From Haematobia irritans (taxonomy: Eukaryota; Arthropoda; Insecta; Diptera; Muscidae), in contig NC_134397.1 in assembly GCF_050003625.1 (NCBI RefSeq), forward strand, positions 276,018,070-276,082,069: DNA of 64,000 bases, given 5' to 3'. The notes beneath the pieces are model-generated. The model was not told the DNA's origin and made no database searches. It saw nothing but the letters and a program-made list of their open reading frames with translations. Within the stretch, counting starts at the first letter, position 1; every line of letters begins with the position of its first letter. Below, piece after piece: positions 1 through 10,440 of this stretch. The position numbers and the translations under genes were made by a program.

Positions 1-930
1 GAGGAGGAAGCATAGAAGGAGTGATACATAAATCGAAGTGATTCTTTACTTTGCAATAACTCACCAACCCTGTAGTGCAAAATTAGCAAAATCATATGTC
101 GCAAAGGCCACCAAGGGTTGTAACAGCTTATTAATATGGCTAATTGCACAGTGGTACAGAATTGTTAATATTTATCTTTAGTGTGAATCTAACCATGATC
201 TTTTACAGGTAATGTCTTTTGTACTCCGATCATTGGAATATTTTCTACTATTGGATGGAGGTTTCCAATGTTGTCTTTTTAATACATTATGGGAATAATT
301 CTCATTATCTACAAGATGATGTATGGCAGCATTGCCAGAATTGTTTCACCAAAAACCGCTAGATTTGCCCAAAAAGAAATAACTGAAAAAAGCTTAACAA
401 TGTTAAAAAATAGCTAGAAAAAAGCTTTTTTTGTATCAAAAGTCACAACCTTGATTGAAATTTAACAAACTTAAATGCTTTATTTCACTTAAAATGTATA
501 TTATTTTATTTTTATTCATTTTAATTCTACTTTTGTGAGACTATAACAATATCTAAGTCATATTAGCTCTGTTTGCGTACTTGATACATTTTGATTACTA
601 GCACAAATTTTTAGTGGACGTGCTTCGTTTAAATTTCACAGTAAAAACATTGCAGTTATCAGCTGGTTAATCATCAACAAATCCAATATGCGATATATTG
701 CACAATGTCACATAGAAGTGCATTAGAAAATATCAATATATTTCGTTTTAATTAGTTTAAAAACGCTGAATTAATGATAAATTCGTGAACGTGTACACTG
801 CTCCTAATTTTACCCAAGGGAATAAAACCCATTCTTACTGTCTTCAAGTTTATACTGAATAACTTTTATTAGAAACCTACCTATAAACCTACCTACAAAC
901 CTATTATTGTTTATTTTCGTAAATGTAAAT
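1..930. other. Non-coding stretch, nothing recognised
   Basis: AT-rich DNA with no reading frame that looks coding and no repeat I can match elsewhere in the window. Short A and T runs only. Confidence 0.5.
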
Positions 931-970
931 CCATTCCAGTAATAAATAGCATTATTTATTACTGGAATGG
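931..970. repeat. Perfect 18-bp hairpin with 4-nt loop
   Basis: The left arm CCATTCCAGTAATAAATA (931-948) is the exact reverse complement of 953-970. The loop is GCAT. Perfect pairing in AT-rich neutral DNA suggests a recent origin, for instance by template switching. No element ends are visible around it. Confidence 0.85.
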
Positions 971-1080
971 CGTTTAAAAATGTTTTGATCCAATCAATAC
1001 GATATTTTTTATTGTATTTTTTTATGTTAAAAATATAATACCACATTCAAAACTTTATTTCCTTAGATATTTCTTACATA

Positions 1081-1478
1081 CACTGAAACACAGCATGTCG
1101 GATTCCAAAGATTTTGTAGACTAATGATTTTGGTATTGATTCCGAGTCAAATTTGAATTTAATCGTTTTTTCAGCTTTTTCTTCATAACCTATCAAAGTG
1201 CTTTAAAAACGTGCTGACGACAACTTACATTTCCAATTTCAGACTCGAATTTATGTAGAAATTATTCATTGTATACGTTTTTAAAATAAAGTGTTGAAAA
1301 ACATCTTCTATTTTTGAATGTTTATTTGGTTTGTGGTCAAGATAAAAAACTCCACAAATTTAAAGACTAAACAGTTTATATAAGAGAAATTCATATATGC
1401 TATTACAAGTATAACCAAATTCGCGTTCGTATTTTAGGGACATGAAATCTTTGGTCTCACGACAATATTTTTTCAGTG
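1081..1478 (+). mobile_element. MITE-D1, TA-flanked inverted-repeat element
   Basis: The ends are CACTGAAA at the left and TTTTTTCAGTG at the right, flanked on both sides by TA (1079-1080 and 1479-1480). At 398 bp it cannot encode a transposase. The inner part (ATTCCAAAGATTTTG, GGTATTGATTCCGAG) recurs in the copies near 22.3, 58.4 and 62.4 kb. Confidence 0.75.
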
Positions 1479-1543
1479 TACAAAGCAATTCACATCTTCT
1501 ATTTTAATTTAGTAATATCATAATATTATAACAAATATTATAA

Positions 1544-2236
1544 CAAGTATATACGGCCGTAAGTTCGGCCAGGCCGAATCTTATGTACCCTCCACCATGG
1601 ATTGCGTAGAAACTTCTACGAAAGACTATCATCCACAATCGAATTAATTGGATTGTGGTATCTTAAAACTTCTTAACATCGTTTTCTAAATAGTGAGTTA
1701 GTCCATACGTGGTATATATTAGACAAAAAAGGTATGTATAGTTAAGTCTATAAATAATTACGAATCGATATGGACTTTTGTACGGTACGTAGAGAGCCAG
1801 AATTGAAATATGGGGGTCGCTTATATGGGGGCTATATACAATTATGAACTTGATATTGACCAATTTTTGTGTGATTGGGGATCTATTTATCTGAGGGCTA
1901 TATATAACTATAGACCGATATGGACCTAGTTAGGCATGGTTGTCAACGGCCATATACTAGCACAATGTACCAAATTTCAACTGATATGGGGGCTATACGT
2001 AAAAGTGGACCGATATGGCCCATTTGCAATACCATCCGACATCAATAACAACTACTTGTGCCAAGTTTCAAGTCGATAGCTTGTTTCGTTCGGAAGTTAG
2101 CATGATTTCAACAGACGGACGGACGGACATGCTCAGATCGACTCAGAATTTCACCACGACCCAGAATATATATACTTTATGGGGTCTTAGAGGAATGACA
2201 AAGTGAATATACCCCCATCCTATGGTGGAGGGTATA
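1544..2236 (-). mobile_element. HINE-A1, Helentron-like non-autonomous element
   Basis: The left end is CAAGTATATACGGCCGTAAG with a GGCC-based hairpin. This is the reverse complement of a 3' end ...ACTTG. The right end is GGTGGAGGGTATA, pairing with ACCCTCCACCATGG near the hairpin as a subterminal inverted repeat. Inside are the phrase GATATGGACC and a GGACGGACGGAC block shared with HINE-B and -H. Short version with little of the inner array. Family assignment (Helentron/DINE-1 type) is inference from structure. Confidence 0.7.
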
Positions 2237-3238
2237 ATAACATACTAATAACCCTAGTTTACAAAAAAAAAATTTTCATGTACACATGATGAAAAGCAAC
2301 TTTTCTTATGTATTTCGAGCAACGCTTATGTATGGATTAATCATCAAGTCTAAAACGATATGCTTCCCTAGAACCCATATGTAACCATGTGTAAATCTTC
2401 ACCTGTTTGGATCCGAATGTGTAAGCATACGATAGCGGCTATTTAGGAAGTTATCCCATTTCGATAGAATGAACCGAAAGTCCGATGGTCCTATGTGGAA
2501 AGACGAGACAATTCCTACCAATACAGTAGCGGAATATATTTGAATATTCCAACCGTCTCCGAGATTATAGAAACAATGAACTGTGGCCGCACTAAACTGC
2601 GTAAAAAACGAAGAGCTTACCAGCTCGTAATGACCTATTTCAAGTTCCCGGTCAACTAAACATCAACGGCATCATCAATCGTCACGAATCCAACCATGCT
2701 AGTTGATCAATTACCGATCATCTGTAAGTCAATCTGAGCTATTGCAAGATCGGATGTTCCATTGCACATACAGAACTGATATAATAGCATGGAGCAACGT
2801 TATAGTCGGCTCCCAAGGCTATGGCGAAAGTGTTTTGGGATAGCCATTGGGGGTAGTTATAATTGAAAATAGAGAAAAAAAATAAGATTCAATTATAGCG
2901 ACTATTGGCTAACATTATTGGACGGTTTGAAGTAAGAAACCGCCAGGGTGAAGAAAGAAAAATGCTGCTTCTTTATAACAATGTGTCACAAATGTAGAGA
3001 AAACGATCTTTGATCAAATCATGATCTTCAAAAATTATGATTTGATCTTCGAATTTCATCTGCATTCCCCAAATTCTCCTATACAGTGTGGTTCATATGC
3101 ATTGCAACTATCTTCTGATTACCATAATTTCTAATCCGCTCGTTTGACAATTCATATTATTGTTTACAAGCTTTCAAAAGCATTTTGATCTATTGCATTC
3201 AGAAATAAAGATATTCGTAATGAAGTCCAAGATTGACA
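2237..3238. other. Non-coding, possible old repeat, unassigned
   Basis: The part from 2400 to 2870 has a somewhat higher GC content and could be an old mobile-element relic. No frame stays open and I match it to nothing else in the window. Confidence 0.3.
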
Positions 3239-4070
3239 ATATGATTGTTTAATATTTGGCTGGAAAACCCGAAGTGGCTATCGTTAGAGCCCTTCAGTAC
3301 ATAAATGTGAATAACTCTGATTTCTCGTACCTTTGCTCATCACGGTAAGATACTGTTAGTGTTGCATCACGTCCAAAAAGTGGTCCAAATTAAAGCCATA
3401 AGTCGTGAGCCAGAACGGATGCAACATACATTGAAAAAATGAACTAGTACTAAAGCCATAGAAGTTCCAAAGAGTGCAAGGCCAGATTTGATCGAAATCC
3501 ACATCCAATCTAGAAAACTTGCTCATGCTCCAGTGGTAGAAATCTTGTTCGTGAGGTGAACAAATTGCGAGAATGGATGCAACTCATATTAAAAAATGTG
3601 ATTGGAATAAATGCAAGAGCTCACCGTTGCACAAAAAAGCTGCACTGGAAAGAACCAAGGAGATGCTTCACTTGCACCACAGTAGCCCGTTTCCGCATTT
3701 GGTTTTCTGCGATGAGAAGCCATTTCGATTTCAACAGTTTGTGAACAAAGGACTAACTTGCCAAAAATTTAAAATTGCAGAAAATTTAAAATTGCCTAAA
3801 GCTCAGGACAGACACATATATCGGCCGCAGATTAAGGCCCATCGAACAGGACCATTACACTCGGGACGCGTCACAAAAAATGTCTGGATTTCAATCCATT
3901 GGACTGTGCCTCCGTCGTTTTAAAGAATAAGGTTGGTAAAAAATGTCAAAGTATCGATCATCTTAAGATGGCGCTTCACCGGGAATCGGCCAAATTAACT
4001 TTCGTGCAGTGTGTTATGATTGGTTGCCCGTTTGAAAGCCATACTTCGGACAAATCTAAACTGATTCCAA
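3239..4070 (+). pseudogene. Decayed Tc1-like (IS630/Tc1/mariner) transposase
   Basis: Pieces of a DDE transposase lie in order across shifting frames. SVASRPKSGPN (about 3358) is the linker after the helix-turn-helix. Then comes a continuous stretch at 3573-3923 with ALERTKEMLHLHH and PHLVFCDEKPFRFQQFVNK, where CDEKPF corresponds to the SDEKPF segment carrying the first catalytic Asp. The segment at 3895-4020 (KNKVGKKCQSIDHLKMALHR) matches the C-terminal region after the third acidic residue. The middle of the catalytic domain is missing and there are many stops and shifts, so it cannot work. Clear terminal repeats are not visible. A shorter relative lies near 54.6 kb. Confidence 0.7.
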
Positions 4071-5215
4071 AATTCGATGCTATTTCTTATTTGTTTGCTT
4101 TTCCTTTATTACATTATATATGAGCCACTCTATAATTGTAGGTCTGCAGGTTCTAAAATCTACATTTCTCTTCATGTTACCTCACCACTGTGCGCGAAAT
4201 TGTTTCCTCTCCGAATATTGTTATCCCCCCCCACAAACCGAGCGACATATATTTACAGGCTTTTCCATCATCACTCTTAAATTTCCATCTTTTACAAGTT
4301 TCCAAATCTTCTACAAATTATGGGGGAGTACCAATTGATGAAAACAACAACAAGAAATGTATCAAAATAATAACGACAACCTAGCTAACGACTGCAAAAG
4401 GGACGAAGACGAAGGATATGGATTTTGTAGTCCTGTAAAACCCTCTAATAATGAAATGCTTATTGTCACAATTATTTTATTGCCCTTCTTTGTAATGAGT
4501 GGTGGAATGAATGCAGGCACAACCGCTTTGGGACCTTTTTGGGTGAAACAATGAATCGGTCGGTATTCGGTATGAATGAATTTAAATGTGTCCTTGTTGT
4601 TGTTATTATTATTTTCTTGATGTCGTTGTTGTTGTTGCTATTGTTTTGCCTTTTGTTATTGTGATTATTCATCTGGCAATTTGTAACCCCTCAATTGAAT
4701 TTGGTGTTTTGCGTTTTTATTGTTTGTCCTACAACAAATCCTTCGAAAGCAAAATGATTGAATCCTGTGTGCCTTAGAATTATCCAGCCAGCCAGCCCTT
4801 GGCTTTGCTAAGGATTTTCGCTTGCAGTTACATTTTCAGCAATGAGTGAGCAAGTTCTGCACTAACATTCCCCCTTCGTTTCTATTTCAGACCATGGTCG
4901 TCATGTCCTTTTAATGTTCTGGTGGTTTTATTTTTGCTCTTTGATGGTTTATTGTTTTGTTGAACGATTCGTTGGTTGGTGTTGTTTTTCTTGTTTCTGT
5001 TTTTATATTCAGTCAGTAGGGGGGTATGTGTATCATGAGTCTGTTTCCTTAAACGTTTTTGCCCAAAAACCTTTTCGGATGGCAGTATATTTGGAGATTT
5101 CTTAGGGGATGTTAAATTGGCATAACACACAGTGGGATAATTACCCTACAAAATATGATTAATATTTAATAGAATTGGATGCGAACTGATTCTCAAAACG
5201 AATCTTATATCTATA
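4071..5215. other. Non-coding, probably unique sequence
   Basis: No element ends and no convincing coding frame. A TTG/TTA-rich simple-sequence patch lies at 4590-4660. Several short open frames here run through low-complexity repeats on both strands and are chance frames. Confidence 0.45.
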
Positions 5216-5691
5216 CCAAAAAAAAAAGTAAACTGTTTCATAAGAAGGATGAACTAACTCGTGCGAAAATTGAAAATTGTACATCACATTTTGAGATTTC
5301 CACAAAACGTTGTTAAAACCAGGAAACTTTAATGAGCTGTGTACTTTTTAACTGCAATTAAATTACACCCTCTTATCGAAAAAACAAAACTAACTAAAAT
5401 TAATGGAAAAAATCTTTGGCGTCAAATCATTCAAATCAATTTTATTCATATAATAGTTCATTCTTACAATTTTTGGAATCGAATGAAAATTTTCTTCTGC
5501 ATTAGTTCATATTGAACTTATGTGTATGGCCATTGAACTTTATACCCACGGTTAGTTCACAAAATGTTTGAGATATACTTAAAAAGAGGAAATTTTCATT
5601 GGGGTGTGGAATTTTTCGCAAAAAATAATAAAATTTAACTAACAACAAATAATTTTTTTCCACTACGGAAAACTACGGAATTTTTTCGGTG
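5216..5691 (+). mobile_element. MITE-F1
   Basis: The right end ATTTTTTCGGTG is followed by TA (5692-5693) and the degraded left end CCAAAAAAAAAAGTAAAC is preceded by TA. Inner landmarks shared with F3-F5: CACATTTTGAGATTTCCACA, TTGGCGTCAAATCAT, TTCATATTGAACTTATGTGT. 476 bp, no coding capacity. Confidence 0.7.
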
Positions 5692-5785
5692 TACACAAAG
5701 AACAAATACTTTCGTTCGCAACAAAATTTTAGAAAAGCAAAATATGGCTTTCTGATACGGAAAACAGTTCGTAGTTAAACTAAGG

Positions 5786-6268
5786 ATAATTATACCCTGC
5801 GCCACACTGTGGAACAGGGTATTATAAGTTAGTGCATATGTTTGCAACACCCAGAAGGAGACGAGATAGACACATGGTGTCTTTGGCAAAAATGGTCAGG
5901 GTGGGCTCCTGAGTCGATATAGCCATGTCCGTCTGTCCGTCTGTGTGTGAACACATTTTTGTAATCAAACTCTTGGTCGCAGTTTTAGTCCAATCGACTT
6001 CAAATTTGGCACAAGTATGTGTTTTGGCTCAGAATAGAACCCTATTGATTTTGGAAGAAATCGGTTCAGATTTAGATATACCTCCCATATATAGCTTTCG
6101 CACGATTTACACTCATATGACCACAGAGGCCAATTTTTTAACTCCGATTTAGTTGAAATTTTGCAAAGAGAGTAGAATTAGCATTGTAACTATGCGTGCC
6201 AAATTTGGTTGAAATCGGTTCAGATTTAGATATATCTCCCATATATATGTTTTTTCTGATTTCGACAT
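5786..6268 (+). mobile_element. HINE-B1, 5' portion
   Basis: It begins TATACCCTGCGCCACACTG and carries the CCATGTCCGTCTGTCCGTC module, then AAATTTGGCACAAG and one and a half inner repeat units (AATCGGTTCAGATTTAGATA). The hairpin 3' end is missing, so the copy is truncated on the right. It appears to have landed in an older inverted MITE-F, whose remains follow. Confidence 0.65.
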
Positions 6269-6269
6269 A

Positions 6270-6556
6270 GATCAATGAAACTTTCCTTATCCCAAGTATA
6301 ATGTTCAATGTGAACTAAAGCAGAAGACAATTTTCTTACGATTCACAGATTTGGCGCCAATTATTCTTTTTTACTGTTGTTTCATTTTTTCACCCATGAT
6401 ATGGTGCAACTTCGTTAATTGTAGTATACCATTACTTTTTCCTTGTTTTAATAATGCAATGTGGAAATCTCAAATCTCAAAAGTGGAGTACACTTTCGTT
6501 CAATTTTGCGCGATGTAGTTCACTTTTGCAATAAAATTATTTGCTTTTATTCTGTG
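6270..6556 (-). mobile_element. MITE-F2, inverted, partial
   Basis: This is the reverse complement of MITE-F1 landmarks (GGTGCAACTTC, GCAATGTGGAAATCTCAAA) and ends TTTTATTCTGTG before TA. Its left part is replaced by HINE-B1. The piece CAGTTCGTAGTTAAACTAAG (5765-5784) may be the lost end. Confidence 0.5.
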
Positions 6557-6987
6557 TACAAAGTATTTTATGTTTAACCAAATTTACACATTTTATTATA
6601 AACGATTTAACGAGGAAAGAAGACCTAATGATGACAATCTCTTTGTCTATCGTAATCACGCTTCAATAATGAAGTCATCGTGTTCTTCCCGGTCGATATT
6701 TTGATATATTCATATTCATACTTTATTTGTAATTTCAAAGCCCCCTGGCCAATTATAACAAAATTACACAGACTACAATTCAGTCTACTAAAAAATACAT
6801 ATATTCAAAACATAATTGCAGAATCCCTAATGCTTACCCTAAACTCTTAAAATTACATATGTACATATATAGCCCTATGAATTACAGATCAGTTCGCTAT
6901 ACTACTACAAAATGATAATCCAACGCAAAAATAGCAAATATATCTTTATTTTTTTACCCTAAACTCGTAACAATAATAATATATGTA
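6557..6987. other. Non-coding, unassigned
   Basis: AT-rich sequence without recognisable element ends. The phrases CCCCCTGGC and ACCCTAAACTC recur in or near this interval, without a clear unit. Confidence 0.3.
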
Positions 6988-7502
6988 CACTCAAAAAAAA
7001 GTGAACTCTCTATTTCACTAAAGCCAATTTAACTTTCTTTTAGTTCATGGAATTATTATGTTTGGAGAAAGTTTCCTCTACTCTAATAATTTTTTGTGTA
7101 CGTTAGTTAAATTGACTAAAACCGAGGAAAAAATATACACAAATGAAGGATAAAGATTAACTAAACTCATGTCTTCCACAAAATAGTTCAATATTTCTTT
7201 AAATTTGTAAATTTTACTACAAATGCGTTCATCATGAACTTCGTATGTCACTAAAGACATTCTTGCAATTTTGAATTCCAATTTTTTCCTTCAAACTACA
7301 AAATTTTCTTTAACAAGTGAAAAAACTTAATTATGTCAAATAAATTTTCTCGAATTTGTCGAAAAATATTAACTTATTTTTATGACATCGGCGTAATGCC
7401 AGCGTTTGTTATACTGTTTAGTTAAAATTTTCTAAAAATATTCAAAATTTTCTAAAATTAACCGAAATTTTTCATCCTAGTGGGTTCACTGTTTTTTCAG
7501 TG
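6988..7502 (-). mobile_element. MITE-C1, with short conserved reading frame
   Basis: The left end is CACTCAAAAAAAAGTGAAC and the right end is the complement of CACTGAAAAAACAGTGAAC. TA flanks both sides (6986-6987, 7503-7504). On the minus strand 7078-7281 is an open frame of 67 codons starting MEFKIARMSLVTYEVHD, also found in C2 and, broken, in C3-C5. No similarity to a transposase is evident. 515 bp. Confidence 0.8.
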
Positions 7503-7700
7503 TACTAACAAATTTCAATATAAAAAAAAATCCCCCTGGCAAATTAACAATAGTTCACATAGCAATTACAGTAATCGTACTCGTGCCTTTCAGAGTCCCC
7601 AGCTGACGGCAAACAATATTCATAAAACTAACAATAAATATTTATAAAAATACCCACGCGTCAAAAGCTCTCAGAACCAAAGTGTTGCAATAGCCTACCA

Positions 7701-8550
7701 CACTGAAAAAAAAGTGAACTCTCTATTTCACTAAAGCCAATTTAACTTTATTTTAGTTCATGGAATTATTATGTTTGGAGAAAGTTTCCTATAATCTAAT
7801 AATTTTTTGTATACGTTAGTTAAATTAACTAAAACCGAGGAAAAATTATACTCAAATGAAATATGAAGATTAACTAAATTCGTGTCTTCCACAAAATTGT
7901 TCAGAATTTCTTTAAATTTGTAAATTTTACCAAAAATGCGTCCATCGTGAGCTTCGTATGTCACTAAAGACATTCTTGCAATTTTTAAATCCAAGTTTTT
8001 CCTTCAAACTATAAAAATTTCTTTAAAAAGTGAAAAAACTTATGGCGTTTTCTTTTCTTGTAAAAAATGCAAATTTTTTTGCATTTTGCCCGGAAAATGT
8101 ACTCTTTAGGTTCTTTTTTAAAAAAGACAGGCAAAAGTGCGAAAAGGCTTCGAATTCTGTTGTGAAAATAGCGCCACGCATAGAGGCAAATTACGGGCAT
8201 TTTCAGCACTGCCAACAAATGAGAGTGCTGCGATTGCCCTGTTTCCTTCTTTGAATTCTTTTCTGCCCGCTGAAATGATAGCATTTTTTTAGGTTTCTGG
8301 TAACATTTTAAAAATGCGCATTCTGTACAGACAAAATGAAGGCAAAGCACTTTTTTCAGAAAAGAAAACACCATTAGATATGTCTAATAAATTTTCTTGA
8401 ACTTGTCGAAAAATATTTACTTATTTTTATGACATCGGCGTGATGCCAACGTTTGTAATACTGTTAAGTTAAAATTTTCTACAAATATTCAAATTTTTCT
8501 AAAATTAACCGAAAGTTTTCTTCCTGGTGGGTTCACTGTTTTTTTCAGGG
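7701..8550 (-). mobile_element. MITE-C2, flanked by CA instead of TA
   Basis: The left end is CACTGAAAAAAAAGTGAAC and the right end TTCACTGTTTTTTTCAGGG, with CA on both sides (7699-7700 and 8551-8552). Without the nested 331-bp element it is about 516 bp, like C1. It keeps the minus-strand frame (7758-7994, MDLKIARMSLVTYEAHDGRI). Close similarity to C1 suggests both are fairly young. Confidence 0.75.
8043..8373. mobile_element. PIF/Harbinger-like MITE nested in MITE-C2
   Basis: C1 reads straight through here, so C1 supplies the empty site. The insert starts TGGCGTTTTCTTTTC and ends GAAAAGAAAACACCA, an inverted repeat of about 15 bp. It is flanked by a 3-bp direct repeat TTA (8040-8042, 8374-8376). 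A TWA duplication is typical of PIF/Harbinger, so that is the inferred superfamily. At 331 bp it has no transposase. Confidence 0.7.
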
Positions 8551-8589
8551 CACGGTACACCGAATCAGGCACTCCAAACGTCCTCAAGG

Positions 8590-9445
8590 CGTCAGGAAGG
8601 AAGGCGCTATCGTCCTGAAATTTGGCACAGATTTGTCTTTTGTTTGCAGGCAGGTCAAGTTCGAAGATGGGCTATATCGGTCCATGTTTTAATATAGTCC
8701 CCATACAAACCGACCTCCCGATTTGGGGTCTTGGGTTTATAAAAACTGTAGTTTTTATCCAATTTACCTGAAATTGGAAATATAGAGGTATTCTAGGGCC
8801 ATCCTAAAGTGTACTAAAAATGGTGCCTATCGGTCCATGTTTTGGTATAGCCCCCATATGGACCGATTTCCCAATTTTGCTTCTTGGGCGTCTAGAAAGT
8901 GTATTTTCTATCCGATGTAGAGGTATGTAGAGGTATTCTAGGAAAATAAAGAGATGTGCCGAAAATGGTGATTATCGGTCCATGTTTTGATATAGCCCCC
9001 ATATAGGCCGATCTCCCGATTTTATTTCTTGGGCTTCTAGAATCTGTAGTTTTTACCCAATTTGCCTGAAGTTGGAAATGTAGAGGTATTCTAGGACCAT
9101 AAAGAGGTGTGCCAAATATATTGAGTATCGGTACAATTTTTGATATGGCCCCTTATAAACCGGCCCTCTGATTTGGGGTCTAGATTCTAGAACTACAATT
9201 AAATGCGCTGAATACTGTGTGTATCCTTCCATGTTTTGGCATAGCCCCCCTTACACCGAACTCCCGATTTAACTCTTAGGGTTTCTAGAAATTGTAGTTT
9301 TTATCCGATTTGCCACAAATTGAAAATATACTTGCATTTTAGACCCATAACAAAGTGTATATGATTTAGTTTTATCGGTGCATTTGGTAAGGCCTACATA
9401 TAGACCGAATTCACTTATTGGAGGTATAGAAGGCGCACTGAGCAT
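8590..9445 (+). mobile_element. HINE-G, array of about 150-bp units
   Basis: The phrase TCGGTCCATGTTTTG recurs at about 8677, 8830, 8974, 9128, 9226 and 9374. Most steps are 144-154 bp; one short step reflects a deletion. Each unit carries TATAGCCCCCATA, CTCCCGATTT and TTGGGTTTCTAGAA. The phrase order parallels HINE-A, pointing to common descent. Neither end is clear. Confidence 0.6.
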
Positions 9446-9659
9446 GAAAATTGCTTGAAACTGAATGTAAAATTTCCAGATTTTACTTCTCGTAGTCATT
9501 TAAATAATTGGGATGAAAATACACAGATATTAAATTTGAAATCAAGGCGTTATTTCATCATTTTCTTGCACTTACAAGATATGTTTATGATTCCTCTAAA
9601 ACTCAAACAAAAAATGGTTCTTATAAATTCAGAATCTGATCTAGTCTTCATAGGTAATT

Positions 9660-10272
9660 GCCACCGTGGTGCAATGGTTAGCATGCCCGCATTGCATACC
9701 CACGACCTTGTGGGTTGGATTCCTGCTTCGACCGAACACCAAAAAGTTTTTCAGCAGTGGATTATCCCACCTCAGTAATGCTGGTGACATTTATGAGGGT
9801 TTCAAAGCTTCTCTACACACAAAAAAAATTCACGAAATTTTTTCCAATTAAAATTTTAATTGAGTTTTAAAAAATATTCAATTAAAAATTTAATTGAAAC
9901 AAAAATCAGTCACAAAAATAATAGTATCAATTATTTTTTTAATTGGATCAATTAACTTTTTAATTGACCTTCAATTAATTTTTTAATTGATACTATCATT
10001 TCTGTGATTGAAGACATTTCAATTAAAAATTAATTGGATCAATTAATTTCGTGATTGAATCAGAAAAAATTTTTTTTTGTGTAAGTGGTTTCACTGCAAT
10101 GTGGAACGCCGTTCGAACTCGGGTATAAAAAGGAGGTCCCTTGTCATTGAGCTTAACATAATCGGGGAGCACTCAGTGATAAGAGAGAAGTTTACCAATG
10201 TGGTATCACAATGGACTGAATAGTCTAAGTGAGCCTGATACATCGGGCTGCCACCTATCCTAACCTAACCTA
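9660..10272 (+). mobile_element. Full-length tRNA-derived SINE with CCTAA tail
   Basis: The head is tRNA-like. TGGTGCAATGGTTAGCATG fits a Pol III A box, and the later part fits a B box (here GGTTGGATTCC, one mismatch from GGTTCGATTCC). The sequence TTGCATA sits where an anticodon loop would be. A unique body follows (TTTTTCAGCAGTGGATTATC, AAAAGGAGGTCCCTTG, TCAGTGATAAGAGAGAAG) and a tail CCTAACCTAACC. There is no reading frame, so it would depend on a LINE. Without the nested MITE-I the length is about 345 bp. At least nine other full or partial copies are in the window. Confidence 0.85.
9816..10081 (+). mobile_element. MITE-I1 (AATTAA-rich) nested in the SINE
   Basis: It interrupts the SINE between CTTCTCTA and AGTGGTTTC, which are adjacent in the SINE near 55.3 kb. 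The ends are CACACAAAAAAAATTC and AAAATTTTTTTTTGTG, with TA on each side (9814-9815, 10082-10083). The inside is built of AATTAA/TTAATT repeats with ATTGATACTATCATTTCTGT as landmark. 266 bp. Confidence 0.85.
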
Positions 10273-10386
10273 GGTAAAATCTTTACATATATCTGTGGTA
10301 AGCGTACTGGTTGAACTGATCTGCTTGGAAAAATATATGTCATCACACCCCCCAGAAATTTTCAAAGGAAACAATTATATTTGATT

Positions 10387-10440
10387 CATGGTGGTGGGTA
10401 TTTAAGATTCGGCCCGGACGAACTTACTGCTATATACTTG
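10387..10440 (+). mobile_element. Solo 3' end of a HINE-A
   Basis: CATGGTGGTGGGTA is followed by AAGATTCGGCCCGGACGAAC and TATATACTTG, then T. This is the terminal hairpin region of HINE-A with no body attached. Confidence 0.65.

Noticed and set aside
4584..4672. TTG-rich stretch as a coding poly-amino-acid tract
   Set aside because: Open on several frames and both strands because of the simple repeat. No surrounding gene.
8009..8374. 121-codon minus-strand frame
   Set aside because: It coincides almost exactly with the nested Harbinger-like MITE and its host element's edge, is Lys/Phe-rich and has no domain.
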